Below, one piece after another: positions 48,206-60,124 of a stretch of 64,000 nt of DNA. The position numbers were made by a program, and so were the translations under genes. Each line of letters opens with the position of its first letter. Positions within the stretch are counted from its first letter, which is position 1. The DNA is from Heterocephalus glaber (Eukaryota > Chordata > Mammalia > Rodentia > Bathyergidae), in contig NW_004624748.1 in NCBI RefSeq assembly GCF_000247695.1, positions 7,632,460-7,696,459 of the forward strand, written 5' to 3'. Under the pieces are notes generated by a model. That model worked only from the letters and a program-made list of their open reading frames with translations. It made no database searches and was not told where the DNA came from.

Positions 48206-50160
48206 ACGAGATCATACCAACTAATGCAAAAAAAATTCCAAAACTGATTCATAATAAAAACTCTCATAAAACTAAAAATAAGGGGAATTTCCCCAGTTTG
48301 ATAAAGAACATCTATAAAAAGTGTTAGTTAACTTCTTATTTAATGGCAATAAATCAATATTCTTCTCCAGTGATTGGGCACAAGGTAAGGATGTTTCAAC
48401 ACTGTGCAAGCAATGAATAGTTGGAAGTTGGAATGAAAACCATAGTAAAACTTACATTAGCACCAAAAAGCCCTAAAAATGCTTAGTGATAAATCTATTG
48501 AAATAGATGCAGCATCAATATGCATTAACAACAAAGCAGAAGAAAAAAAATTCAAATAACTGGAGATATATTCCATGTTCATGTATCTGAAGACTTGAAA
48601 TTTTTAAGATGTAATTCCTCATAACATGATCTATAAACTCAATGTAATCCCAGTCAAAATCTCAAAAAGTCATTTTATGAAAATTAACAAATTTTTCTGA
48701 TGTTTACATGGACACAAAAAAATTAAAAAGCCAATGTGATATTGATGAAAAACAAAATCTGAAGACTGACATTACTCAATTTCAAAACATATTTGTCATC
48801 GAGACAGCATAGTATTGGAACAAGTACATATAGATCAATAGAACACAATGAAGAGCCTAGAAATAGATGCACATATATATAGTCGACTTATCTTTAATAA
48901 AGAAACAATGGCAGTTCAATAGAGAAGAGGCAATTTTTCAACAAATGGGGCAGGAACAACAAGATATTTTTATGCAAAATAAAAAATCTAAACACAGATT
49001 TGTACCTTTCAAAAATATTAACTAAAAATAGGTCACATGCCTATACATAAAACTATGAAACTGCCATAGGATAACACAAGATAAAATCTAGACAACTTTG
49101 GGCTTATGATGTCATTTAATATACAACACCAAAAGCAATATGCAAAACACAATAGACAAATTGTATTTTATTATATCTAACAATTCTGCTACGTAAGATG
49201 CTATTAAGTTAAAAGACAATCCACAAACTGGGAGAAAATATTTGCAAAATATCTGATAAAGAATTTATCTCCAAAATATACAGGGACGTCTTAAAATTCA
49301 ATGAAAAGAAAACAAATGTCTCATTAAAACTTGGACAAAAGATCTGAACAGATATCTCATCAAAAACATATACAGATGGCAAATAAGAATATGACACATT
49401 ATTCAGTATCATTTGTCATTAGAGAATTGCAAATTAAAGCAAAAATGATACTGCTATTAAAATTAGTCTATTAGCATGACTAAAACTTTTAAAAGCTGAT
49501 ACTACAAATTGGTTGCAAGAATATAGAGCAAAAGGGGCTGTCATTCTTTGCTTGTCTGGATGCAAAATGGCACAGCAATTTCAAATGACATTTGACACTT
49601 TCCTGTAAACCTAAGTACAGACTTATCATACTCACCATCATGCTTCTAAGATTTTGTTGAAATTATATGTCCATACAAAACCTAGTACACAAACATTTAT
49701 ACATAGTGGCTTTATTCATAATCACCAAAAGCTGGATGTAACCAAGATGGTTTTATTACATGAATGGATAAACAAACTATAGTGCATATACATAATGCAA
49801 TATTATTCCACAACAAAAAGACATGAGTTATGGAGCTGTAAGAAAGCATGAATGAATACCAAATGCATATTTTTAAGTGAAAGAAACCAATTTAAAATGT
49901 ATGTATCATATGACTCCGATAATGAGACAATTAGGAAAAGATAAAGCTACAGAGATAGAAAGATGAGCGATTTCCACAGTTTCTGGAGGAAGACACATAT
50001 GCATGGTTGAAGACAGGATTTTTTTATTGAGGTGAAACTATTCAATATGATATTCTAAGCGAACATCACATGCATTTGTTAAAACCCATAGAATTGTACA
50101 ACAATAAGAGTGAACTTTGATGTATGCAAATTTTTAAAAACTTACTTAATTAGGTCAGTT

Positions 50161-51089
50161 GATCCCCCAAAAGAACAGAGATTGTGACAATAAAATAATT
50201 ATAAATTTGTGAAATTATGTCACTGAAGAGGGTGAGGGAAAGTGGTGCTGACTGTATAGAAATAAATAGAAACAATTGTACTTTAGTTAAATAAGTTGTT
50301 ATCAGGTTTCAAGTTTACAATTCTCATGCTGCTATACCTATATCCTGGATTTGAGGAAATATGTAAATGGATAGCAGATGGTAGGAGTTGAATTTCTCAC
50401 TGTTGGAGTAGGAGTTTACAGCTAAACAATAGTATGGGGTTAAAATGATTCATATAGCAATGGGTTAGAATTAGAGATATCAATGCAACATATGTTTCGT
50501 ATAGATACAGATGGCTACACATAGAAGTATTTATAGATATATGTGCATACAGTGATTATCAAACATGCATATACTTCTTTCCCCTGTCATCTGGAAAGTT
50601 CTAAGGGAAATGATACCCCAGTAACTATGAGCACAACTAAATCCAGGTTTGGTTTTCAAAATGATTTTGAAATAAAAGGAACCAAGGAACCTTGGAGAAA
50701 CTGTTAATTCTAGGACCACACACAAAATATACTAGGTTAGTTTATAGCATCTTGTAATGCCAGGAAATAAAGTCTTGCTCATTAAAAGAAATTACCACTG
50801 ATGCAGATATGTTAATAGGATTTGGAAACCAAATGCAAGAGCTCCAAATGGCCAAAGTGGGAACAATTTGAGCAATAAAGTAACATTGGATGAAAACTCA
50901 GAATATAAAATATTCATAAATCCAAACTGATATAGTTTATTGAGTGAATAAGTGGAGAAGAGTTCAATTAGAAAAAAATTATATAGATATTTCATTCTGA
51001 AGATGGAGAGAATAATATCTTTTATCATATTTGTGGCTGTGTGTGAAAATAGCTTTTTAGAGATACTATTGAACATTTATAAAATGGTC
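50161..51089 (+). repeat. Probable ancient L1 3' UTR continuation
   Basis: AT-rich. 'gagctccaaatggccaaagt' (50840-50859) with 'caatttgagcaataaagtaa' (50864-50883) resembles the 3' UTR of old L1 subfamilies. No frame has a recognisable domain. Boundaries are uncertain. Confidence 0.4.
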
Positions 51090-52140
51090 AAATTTTAAAA
51101 CACTGACAATATCAAATGTTGGCAACAATGTGGAGCAAGATGTCTCACTTATAGTTGGTGGGACTACCAAATGCTACAGCCACTTTGGAAGACAGAAGTC
51201 TTACCCTTGGTGTTTATCCAAATGAGCTGGAAAAGTATATCTACAGAAATACCACAACAGATGTTTATAGCCATAACTATGTTACGTTCTTATCAAAACT
51301 TGGAAGCCATCAAGATGTTAAATGGATAATCTGTAGAATAGATATCCAGATAATGGAATACTATTCAGTACAATACAGAAATGAGTTACCAAGCAAGCCA
51401 TGAAAAGTTATGGAAAAAATTAATTTGTATTATTAAGTAAAAGAAGAATTTAAAAATCCAATATGATATATGGGTTATGATTAAAAAATGATGAGTATTT
51501 AAATTTTAAAAAATTTAAATGCACTACAGTGAAATACATGTTGTCATTAAACTCCCTCAAAATACTTGTCATTGCTTTGAACACACTTCTCCCATCATTC
51601 TTGCCACTTTCTGAAGCAGTTCTGGAAATCCTGTTTTGTGAATGTTTTTAGTTGCACTGTCATCTTTAGTTGTGTTGTTGAGGCTATCTTGATGCTTTGG
51701 ATGTATTCAAAACATTTACTTTTCATGATCATTTTGATTTTTGAGAAGAGCCAGAAGTCACATGGTGTCAGATCTGGTGGATGAGAAAACACCACAATGT
51801 TTTTATTTGACAGAAAGTATCATAAACATTTTGAATTGATTCAGGTATTTTTAGAGAAGTGATAATACTCCAAATGGTGTTATAATGGTAGTTACATGTC
51901 ATTTTGTCCAGACAAAAAATATTTAACACAAATAGTAGATCCAAATGCAAACTACAGACTTTGAGTGATTATGATGTGTCAGTATGGTTCAGCAATTGTG
52001 ACAAATGTACTACCCTGGTGGGGGATATTGATTATGGGGAAGACTATGTACATTTGAACTAGAAGTATAAGAGATACTGCTGAAGTTTTCTTTCACTTTT
52101 TCTGTGAACCCAAATCTTAAATAAAGTTGCATACGTACAT
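51090..52140 (+). mobile_element. Second ancient L1 3' end, split by mariner
   Basis: 'caaatgttggcaacaatgtg' (51113-51132) and 'ttatagttggtgggactacc' (51150-51169) restart the ORF2 C-terminal region. The part after the mariner carries an old 3' UTR: 'ttataatggtagttacatgt' (51879-51898), 'ctttgagtgattatgatgtg' (51959-51978), 'ctgtgaacccaaatcttaaa' (52102-52121) and a final AATAAA-like 'aaataaag'. The 82-aa frame at 51155-51403 is a piece of ORF2. Confidence 0.75.
51478..51840 (-). mobile_element. Mariner remnant with transposase C-terminal frame
   Basis: The minus-strand frame 51595-51795 (66 aa) reads PPDLTPCDFWLFSKIK, the C-terminal catalytic-region motif of mariner transposases (usual form PYSPDLxPCDxxLFPKxK), and ends with CFRKWQE before a stop. 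Terminal and subterminal sequence lies at 51478-51590 ('ccctcaaaatacttgtcatt', 51553-51572). The element is truncated at its transposase N-terminal side; a full mariner is about 1.3 kb. It sits inside the old L1 at 51090-52140. Confidence 0.82.
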
Positions 52141-52268
52141 TCACACCTTTGTACTCTTTCTCTACAAAACCACTGCTTCAAAAAACATCAGACAAATTCT
52201 AATAGAGGATGATCCAACAGTTTAACTGACCAGTAGTCTTCAAATTCATTAAAAATAAGAAAGGTCTG

Positions 52269-52361
52269 GGAGCTGGGGATTTAGCTCAGTGGTTTCACTG
52301 CCTGTCACACAAGTTCCCGAATTCATTACCTGGTACCAAAAAAAAAAGAAAGAAAGAAAAA
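52269..52361 (+). repeat. ID-like tRNA-derived SINE, sense
   Basis: 'gagctggggatttagctcag' starts the tRNA-like head. The A-box is tagctcagtgg, and a degraded B-box lies near 'gttcccgaattcattacc'. The body ends in 'ggtacc', then an A-rich tail with gaaa units. TSDs gaaaggtctg (52259-52268) and gaaaagtctg (52362-52371) flank it. Confidence 0.88.
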
Positions 52362-52371
52362 GAAAAGTCTG

Positions 52372-53290
52372 AAAAAAACTCTCAACAACCTAGAACCTAA
52401 GGACACTAAAATGAAAGTATTTTGGAGAAGAAAAAGGAAAACAGGTAAAATCTAAAAGAATGGGAGTGTAGTTAATAATAATATATCAATTTGGTTAATT
52501 AATTGTAGCAAATTATTATAATATATAAGATATTAATATGGAAAACTGTGGGGAAGTAAGTGGGAACTCCTTAAACCATTTGCTTAATGTTTATATAATC
52601 TAAAACTTATCCTAACAAAATCTATTGATTTAAATAAATATGCAGTACATAAATCAGACTGCCATATTTTTTCTTATGATCAACGCTTTACATGTTAGAG
52701 CATTAATCCTCACTGGGTAAGATCTACCCAGTCATTCATCTGAAAAAAAAAATCCTTGATAAATTCCAGAAAGAAGTTACAGATTGCTTTAGATAAGAAT
52801 GCCTGGGAAGTACACTGAGCAGCATACCCCTGTCTTTGGGCATCATTTCCTAGGATATTAAGCCATGCAGTTCATCTCACAGGATGAACTTAACTGTGGA
52901 AATTGAGTTAGAGACTCAAGTGAATGTTACCACAACCACTCTATATGCTGCAAGAGAAGACTGAAAATATCCAGGATCCATAACACATATTTCAATCTTA
53001 TTGACCTTATTAGTGAACAGCTAAAATGTGCCTATGAGAAAAAACTATGAGATTTGTCCAGATTTACTTTAGTAATAGATTTATGATAAGACCACTTATG
53101 TGACTTGTTAAACATCTAAGGTGGTTTTGAGAAAACAAATTTTTCATGAATATTACAGATGTAAATGTTACCTCCTCAGAATGTGTGTCTTAGCACCCTA
53201 ACTCAAAGGAGTTTTAACACTCATTTCTAATAACTGAAATAAATTTTGGAAAATGAAATTCTCTTTTTTAATAATAATTTTTTGTTGAAT
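52372..53290. other. Intergenic, nothing recognised
   Basis: AT-rich sequence with no supported gene. Confidence 0.4.
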
Positions 53291-53578
53291 CATGGAGGTG
53301 GTATATTCATTGGAGGGTTAGTCCACTGATGAGTTTATAGCTAAATGTGTTTCTAGGACGTGGGGCCTGATCAGAAGAGACAGGTCATTGGGGACATGGC
53401 CTGGAAGAGTGTATCTCTGTTCCCAGCTTCTCCCTTTTCTCTCTGCTTCCAGCTGCCTTGCTCTTCTGTCGTGGAGTCAGCTGACTGAACTGAAAAGTGA
53501 ACCCAAATCAGTCTCTCCTACTGTAGGTTACAGGTGTCAGGTATTGTGTCTCAGTGACAATAAGGTAATTAACACAAC
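53291..53578 (+). repeat. MaLR-type LTR fragment, sense
   Basis: 'agtccactgatgagtttata' (53320-53339), 'gtcattggggacatggcctg' (53384-53403), 'ttctctctgcttccagctgc' (53437-53456) and a terminus 'caggtattgtgtctcagtga' (53537-53556) with 'ttaacacaa' follow the MaLR LTR order. It is 5'-truncated. The 64-aa frame at 53388-53582 is the LTR itself. Confidence 0.68.
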
Positions 53579-53744
53579 TTAGTTATTTTTTGTTTCTTTT
53601 CTTGCCTTGACTGCAAAATTTTCAACTTTGTTTTTAAATTTTAGTCACTGCCAAGTTTATAAACTTTGTAAATACTTAAATAACACACTTTATAAAGTAG
53701 GTACAACATTCCTTGGGTTTTATTAAGGAATTATTGATTGATAG

Positions 53745-54210
53745 GTCAAAATATCGTGGTATATGCTACATAATTTCTATGTATATATATATATTATGAA
53801 ATCAAAATAATCAGTACATCACATACCTACATTTTTTGGTGAGAACATACCAGATCTAATCTCCTAGCAATTTTGAAATATACCTTACATGATTATTGAT
53901 CACCGTACTACATAAGAGATCTCCAAAACTGATTCATCCTTACTGAAACTTTGTATGCTTTAACCAACATCTGTCCATCCTCACCAATTCCCCACCTCCA
54001 CCTCCTAGTAATCACTATGGTACTCTGCTTCTGTTTCACTTTTGTAGATGTTATATATAAGTGGTATCAGGCAGTAATTGTCTTTCTGGGCCTAGTTTTT
54101 TCATTTACCATAATAGCCTCAAATTCATCCATGTTGTTTTCAATGATAATTGAGTAGCATCCCCCCCATATATATCTTCAATGATAATTGAGTAGCATCC
54201 CCTACATAGA
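53745..54210 (-). repeat. Old L1 3'-UTR fragment, antisense
   Basis: 'ccacctcctagtaatcacta' (53998-54017), 'ggtactctgcttctgtttca', 'atataagtggtatcaggcag' (54056-54075) and 'tcaaattcatccatgttgtt' (54119-54138) are the antisense of the L1M 3' UTR. It contains a 38-bp-period duplication at 54139-54202. Confidence 0.7.
54139..54202. repeat. Tandem duplication, 26-bp identical unit
   Basis: The identical string beginning ttcaatgataattgagtagc occurs at 54139-54164 and again at 54177-54202, a 38-bp period. Confidence 0.93.
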
Positions 54211-54214
54211 TAAG

Positions 54215-54660
54215 ATTATGTATCTTAGTCACTTTCCTTGTCACCAAGACATACTATCTGACTGACACAGGCAACTCAAAGAAAGAGGAGTTGACTTTGG
54301 ATCATAGTTTAGAAATTTTAGTCTATGGTTGGCAGGTGTAAATGCAGATACACTATGAAGGAAGGGCCTGACTCAGAGGAAAGCTGCTCATGTTATGGTG
54401 GCTAGGAAGCAGAGAGAGAGAAGGAAGGAGGTAGGGAGGGAGATATTCCCTTCCAGATCATGCCTCTAGAGTCCCAGCTCTTCTGACAAGGCCCTACCTC
54501 TCAGCAATACTTTTAGCTCTGAACTCATCTATGGATTAATCCACTGATGAGTACAGCGACCCCATTATCCACTCATCTTCCAAAATCCCCACCTCGGAGT
54601 ACATGAGGCTTTGAGGGGAAATTTCAGACACAAAAGACAACATTTTGCCTCTGGCCCCTG
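54215..54660 (-). repeat. MaLR LTR, antisense
   Basis: 'aagctgctcatgttatggtg' (54381-54400), 'ctaggaagcagagagagaga' (54402-54421), 'tctatggattaatccactga' (54529-54548) and 'tgaggctttgaggggaaatt' (54604-54623) give the complement of a MaLR LTR. It continues into internal sequence at 54660. Confidence 0.72.
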
Positions 54661-55480
54661 AAAGACCATGCACATTTTTTATGCAAAATATATCTAGTGT
54701 ATCTCTAGGAGTTGCAAAAGTTTTAACAGTTTCAGCATTGCTGAAAAGTCCAAGTCCAAAGAGTCCATTTAAACTCAAGGAAAATTCTGTATGTCCTTGT
54801 AAAAATCAGAAAGAAAGTGAACAATATTGACATACAATGGCATAGAGTAAACATTCCAAAGGGAGAAAGAAGGAATAAAAAATCAATGAGACTAAAGCAG
54901 GAAGCAAGAAGCTGAAACCCAGCAGGGCAAATATTAATTACCATAACTCCATGTCCAGCACTCAGGACAAGTTGTGGCAAGATGTGAATTCCAAAGGCCT
55001 GGGCAGCCCCACCCCTAAAGCATTGCTGGTTGAAGCCTTCATAGCCTCTCTGTTGGGGTGGCTCTACTCACTACCTGAGCAGATGTTCCATGTTCCTCAG
55101 ATCTTCAATTTCCTGTGGTCTCCACTGTACTTTCAGTTTCACCCACAGCTTCATTCATTGCCTTCTCAGGGTCACACTGCCTGGCCTCTCAGGCATTGCT
55201 CTGAAATCTCAGTGTAAGCCTTCATGAACCCACAACTCTTGCATTGTGCATGCCTGTAAAACCAGAACCATCTGGATGATGCAGATGTCTGCCAACAGCT
55301 TGAGCAGTAGCATGGCCCTCTTGGATTATGGCTGCAGAGACTTCTTAGTGCCTGGATAGCTGAGCACTGTGAACTAAATCCCAGGGAACCAATTCTCAAG
55401 CTGCCCTGTTGAAGCACGGTTCTCTAGGACTTTCCTCTCAAAATAAAGTCTTTCACTTTTGCATCCTTGAGCCTATGAGG
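54660..55480 (-). mobile_element. MaLR internal region, antisense, partial
   Basis: The sequence next to the antisense LTR is a GC-richer non-coding block: 'aaaggcctgggcagccccac' (54992-55011), 'aactcttgcattgtgcatgc' and 'ccagaaccatctggatgatg' (55262-55281). It matches the character and order of MaLR internal DNA (the gggcagctccgcccc-type block). Open frames at 54951-55217, 55172-55417 and 54536-54980 are incidental. Assignment rests partly on position. Confidence 0.5.
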
Positions 55481-55917
55481 ATCTGGATCTAGTTTATTCT
55501 TGAAATGTCCTATCACATCCCAAAACCCTGGATCTGAGTGTATTATGGTTTTGAGAGTCTCTCCAGATTTGAGAAGTGTCTACTTAGATTTTCTTTAACT
55601 GGGTCATTTGTTTTCCTGCTATTTCATAGCTTGAGTTTCTTGGATATTAACCCCTTATCATATATTTGTTTCGCAAATATTATCTCCTGTAGGTTGAGTT
55701 TTGCTGTCCTTATTATTTTATTTGCCTTGCAGAAGCTTTTGAAATTGATGTAATCCAATTTGTGCATTTCTTTTTTAAACTTTGCTTTTGGGTCATATCC
55801 AAAAACAAAATTTTTTTTTCTAAACCAGCATCAAAAAGATTTCTGTTATGTTTTCTTCTGTACTTTTATAGTTTTAGATTAAATGTTTAAGTTGTTACTC
55901 TTTTTAAGTTGACGTTT

Positions 55918-55990
55918 TTCTGGCCTGGGGTTGTGTCATGTTTGCCTAGTAAAAGCAAAGCCCTAGGTTTGATCTCCATCACTAAAAAAA
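55918..55990 (+). repeat. ID SINE
   Basis: 'ggcctggggttgtgtcatgt' (55922-55941), 'ttgcctagtaaaagc' and 'ccctaggtttgatctccatc' (55961-55980) follow the ID consensus (gggttgtggctcagtgg ... ttgcctagc ... ggttcgatcc) with a short A tail. The A-box has lost bases. Confidence 0.75.
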
Positions 55991-56318
55991 ATTATAATTT
56001 CTTTCTTCTGTATGTGCTATCTTGTTTCCAGCACCACTTATTAAAGATACTGTCATTTCTTGATTGTGTGTTCTTAGCATCATTGGCAAAAGCGTACATG
56101 TGCAAATTTATTTCTTGGCTTTCTATTCTGTTCTATTGATCTATATGTCTGTTTTAGGGCAGCCATCATGTTTTAATTACTGTAGTTTTGTAGCATATTT
56201 TGAAATCAGGTTCATGATGCCTCCAGTAGTGTTTTTTTCTCAAAATTTCTTTAGCTATTGAAACTTTTATGGTTCCATATACATTTTGAGTTTTGATTTT
56301 GTTGAAAAATGTAATTAG

Positions 56319-56531
56319 GAGAAACTCAAAGTGTAAGTAAGGATTAAAATGATTAAAATGAATAATTGATAATTTGAAATATGAAGATAAGGTCCAAAGG
56401 GGTAAGGGAAGTGGGAGGGGAAGAGGAAAGGAAAGAAGGGAAAGGAAAAATTATGAAAAGGAAAAAATGGAAACCAAGTATTTGTAAATAGGGAAGGGTG
56501 GAGGTGGTGAAGGGAGGACAGGGAATGGGGG
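56319..56531 (+). mobile_element. 213-bp L1 3'-UTR fragment lacking poly-A
   Basis: Purine-rich L1 3' UTR sequence (from 'gagaaactcaaagtgtaagt', ends in ggggg) is bounded by the 13-bp direct repeat aaaatgtaattag at 56306-56318 and 56532-56544. Removing it restores continuous old L1. The last ~100 bp of the UTR and the poly-A found in the related copies are missing. The minus-strand frame at 56353-56628 is a shadow. Confidence 0.88.
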
Positions 56532-57344
56532 AAAATGTAATTAGAACTTTGACAGAGATTTCATTGAGTCTATGTATTATTCTGGGTAGAGTGGACATTT
56601 TAACAGTATTAATTCTTTCTCTGAACATGAGATATCTTTCTACTTTTTATGTCTTCATTTATTTCATCAATATTTTGTAGTTAACACTCTATAGCTCTTT
56701 CAGTACTGTGGTTAAATTTCATCCTAAGTCTTTGGATGTTGTTATAAATGGGGAATTTTCTTGATTTCTTTTTTAGATAGTTCATTACTAGTGTGTAAAA
56801 ATGTTATTGATTTTGTACATTGATTTTTAATCATAAAACTATTGAATTTGCTTATTGTATCAAATAGTTTTTTAACGATCAGCAAACAGTTTCACTTCTT
56901 TCCCATTTGGATTCCATTTGTGAATGTGTGTTCTTGCCTATTGCTCTGGCTAGGACTTGAGTACTATATTGAATAGAAGCAGCAAGAATGGACACTCTTT
57001 TGCCTGGTACTAGAGGTAAGGCATTAAACCTTTTACTATACAGTGTGATGTTAGCTGTGGGCTTGTCATATATGGACTTTATTATGCATTTTCAAATTAT
57101 GTATTTTCAGTTAGGTTGAGATCATTTAATTTGTTCTGTATAATGGACTATGAGTAGAAATGAAATGTTTTACTTCCAGACTAAAGTAATTAGAGATATT
57201 TTCCCTTCTTCCATGGTTGTTTTACTCTTGTTCCTGTGGCAGTATCCACCAGGGTGTACTAGGTACACCTGGAGTTTTGGGCATTGTACTCACTCCTGAT
57301 TCTGAGGTGAGTTACTGATGTGCCTCAGTTATGGGATCCCTATG

Positions 57345-57575
57345 GTCTAGAACAGAGATTGGCAAACTTTTTCTATAAAGTGCTAGAGATTAAATATTTT
57401 AAGCTTTGAAGATCACATATAGTCTTTGTCATACATATTTCTTCTAATTCTCTTCCTTCATCTTCTTATTTTTCATATTCTTTTAAAATTATAAATAAAA
57501 CTCCAATTTCTGGGCTATAAAAAGCATAATGTAGTAGGAGTTGGCCAACTCTGGCCTGTAACATCTTCCTTCTGA
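57345..57575 (+). mobile_element. Non-autonomous hAT (MER-type) element
   Basis: The left end 'cagagattggcaaacttttt' (57353-57372), followed by 'taaagtgctagagattaaat' and 'attttaagctttgaaga', is a common mammalian hAT-Charlie MITE (ggttggcaaactttttctgtaaagggccagatagtaaat type). 'aataaaactccaatttctgg' (57494-57513) and the right end 'gttggccaactctggcctgt' (57540-57559) complete it. It has no coding capacity. Confidence 0.75.
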
Positions 57576-58698
57576 CCTTGAGCCTCTTTTACTTTCTCTG
57601 CATGGATTTTAGGAAGTCCTGGGTTCCCGACATGCTTCCAGAGTCTACTATTACAGTATTATCTGTTGAGAAAACTCCTTTTCCTCTCATTTTTCATTGC
57701 TTTTGGACCATACTGATTTCAGAAACAAAGTGGCAACTCACATATCCTTTCATTCTTTGTCAATTTAGTTGAGTTCCCACTGGGGTTGGGATTGGGATTG
57801 GTATTGGCTAAGGTTCAGGATGTAGGAAATGCTGGGGCCTACTTTTAGGGAAACAGACATCAAATTTCCTATCCTAGTAGTACTGTCTCCAAATTTCTCC
57901 TTTCCCCTCTAGCAAAAGACTTACTACTTTTCTGTTTGTGGATCATGTATTCTAATCTTCTAAACTATAGTTTATTGGAGAACTCTCCCATAGTGTTGTC
58001 CTATACGTGGCCATCAAGCATGAATTTTCTATACTGTACAGGAAGTACTTAGCTTAAAGGATAATATAAAGCCAAGTATTCTAAAGTTATATGTTACAAT
58101 CATCTATTTAAATATTTAAGTGATCATTTATTCATAAGGCCCTACTTTTTCTTCCCAAGATAGCTAGCACAATGTAGAAGCAGTTAAGAGGCACTCATAA
58201 TCCCAATCACAGTAATTATTGTGCTTTCTGGCAGCCCTGTGCTACTCTTCCATAGTGAGCCTCCAGAGATCCAGTTCTACCTCTGGAACAGAGAGTGTCT
58301 ATCCTCAGCAGGGGCTCTCACCTGTGCTCCTGCCTGGGTCAACCATGAGAGCTTTGGCAGTGACTCAGCTGTGCCTGGGAACCATCATCAATGACTCAGT
58401 GTCACCAGCAAACCAAGAGGCTGCTACATATTCAGCTGCTCTTTTTCTCTCATGAAGATTCAACATTCTTTGATATCTGCAGGGTGAAAGATAGCACATT
58501 TAAAATTCTAAAAAGCGTTCTGCTCTAGACGACCTGCAATATGGCTCAGGCTTTGAACACAAAAAGGAATAGGATGCATAAGATGGTTCTTTGTCAACTT
58601 AAAAGGAAGCATTTAAAGATAGCTTGTTTCTTTCAGAAAGGCTAAAGCTACTTGCCTGGGCCAATGTTCTTTTCATTCCTTCTGCTACTTTATTTAGC
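57576..58698. other. Intergenic, no gene recognised
   Basis: Frames at 57578-57772 and 58219-58455 (78 aa, in a GC-richer patch) show no recognised domain. The patch could be a degraded repeat or retrocopy that I cannot identify. Confidence 0.4.

Positions 58699-58699
<1 letters not shown>

Positions 58700-58739
<40 letters not shown>
58700..58739. repeat. (TG)n microsatellite
   Basis: Twenty uninterrupted TG units. The 90-aa frame at 58652-58924 with a valine/cysteine run is the repeat in translation. Confidence 0.97.
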
Positions 58740-58742
<3 letters not shown>

Positions 58743-59553
58743 CAGGAAAGAGAATGAATGTGCAGCCCAGTATCACAAGTCTCCTTCTACCTCATATAAG
58801 TAATAGCTGTGCCAATATTACTAGAAATTTAGAGACAATATTACTATATCCTCACCAGACAGTAATTTCTAGATCTTCGAAAATAAAAAGTGAGGACCTC
58901 TACATCAAGCTGTTAAAGAACTGAACTTTCCACCTGCCAGGTCTGAAAATTCACCATTAGAACTATTGCTGCTGAGAAATGTTATCTGGCCTTTTCAAGC
59001 CAAGCCATGTATTTCTTCTATTCTCCCATAGCTAGGATAACTGAATGTTCTGGTTTCCCAATGTCCTAGTTTTGGCAGTGAAAGTCCTAGGTACTAGGAA
59101 ATTCTAGATTTCTAGAAAACACTTGAGCAACTATTCACCATGGCAATGTGTTCAGGAGTTGGTACTTACATTAATATAATCATTGAGTTCCCTGCTGGTT
59201 GCCCTTACTAATTGTGAATATTATGAAGGTAAAAAGTATATAAGCTCTAAAAAATTCGTTGTTGAAAGAATAATTTGAAAGAATAATCAATGAAAATGAA
59301 TAGAATTAATTAGCCTAATAAAATTACCTACACTTTTGAGAGTTTCATTTATTCTTTTCCTGAGAAGGAAAAGGAAAGCCTTCTTCCATCAGTGATTTTA
59401 CCAAGATCACATGCTTGAATGTCATGGTGGGAGCCAGTACTGGGATCATGACTGGAAAGGGTAAGTGCTGAATAAAAAGTCCGAGGGCATGAGGTTGTAC
59501 CAGAGATTATAATGAAAGCTGAACATAAACTTTTACCAAGACAGAAAGACAAC
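58740..59553. other. Intergenic, nothing recognised
   Basis: No supported gene or repeat family. Confidence 0.4.
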
Positions 59554-59895
59554 TGCTATGGTTTGAATGTGCCCCCTCCCTCAAAGTTCATGTGTTGGGA
59601 ATTGAGGGTGATGGGAGGTGTTTAGGTCTCTGGGCACTTTCCTCTGGAATGGATAAGTGCTATTATCAAACAGTTGGATTGTCATAAAAGGATGAGTTTG
59701 ACCCTCTTGCTCACTGTCTCATCCTCTCTTTGCCTTTCCACCATGGAATGATATAGCAAGAAGATCCCCACTGGACAGCTGGCCCTAGATCTTGGACTTC
59801 CAAGTTTTAGGAAGCATGTGCCAGTATATTTGTAGTTATTATGAATTACTCAGTGTGTAGAATTCTGTTAAAGTAATATGAAAAAGACTAAAACA
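59554..59895 (+). repeat. MST/THE1-like MaLR solo LTR
   Basis: A complete-looking LTR: it starts 'tgctatggtttgaatgtgcc', has 'gtgttgggaattgagg' and 'gggaggtgtttaggtctctg' (59613-59632), 'ggattgtcataaaaggatga', 'cctttccaccatggaatgat' and 'cagctggccctagatcttgg' (59777-59796), and ends 'gtaatatgaaaaagactaaa' with 'aca'. About 342 bp, with no internal region next to it. Confidence 0.85.
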
Positions 59896-60124
59896 ATAAG
59901 AGATCAGAAATTTTTTCCTAGTCTCTTTTTTTATTAGTAAATGACCCCACTTTATACAGTATGGTATAAAAAGTTTATGATATCCACACCTAAATTCAAT
60001 GTATTAACTTTTATTTTCATTCAGCTTAATGAATTATGGGCAACCATAAGAGCATTGTGGTATGCCACAGTGAGGACAGAAGAAAATCAGGGTCAGTGTG
60101 GTATATTGGTAGATGGTAAGAAGG

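Larger units (their letters stand above)
46659..50160 (+). mobile_element. Ancient L1, sense, split by an LTR
   Basis: Old ORF2 and 3' UTR without open frames. Blocks in order: 'gataaattctaccaaacatt' (46943-46962), 'tttctctgataatcatgtca' (47541-47560), 'cacctcaatagagtcataaa' (47731-47750), 'cttttgacaaaactcaacat' (47752-47771), 'ggaacaagattagggtgcct' (47908-47927), 'agacaatccacaaactggga' (49214-49233) and the old-L1 3' UTR block 'tttgttaaaacccatagaat' (50076-50095). The RT region 'ctcaacatgctttgt' replaces the F(A/S)DD-flanking context of younger copies. It is interrupted by the LTR at 47020-47448 and a (TG)n at 48162-48204. Confidence 0.72.
55481..57190 (-). mobile_element. Ancient L1 ORF2 fragment, antisense, with two nested elements
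   Basis: Antisense ORF2 signatures: 'gatattaaccccttatcata' (55643-55662), 'cagaagcttttgaaattgat' (55730-55749), 'tgtttccagcaccacttatt' (56023-56042), 'tttctattctgttctattga' (56120-56139) and 'ttgagtctatgtattattct' (56563-56582). Nested in it are an ID SINE (55918-55990) and a younger L1 piece (56319-56531). Confidence 0.75.
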
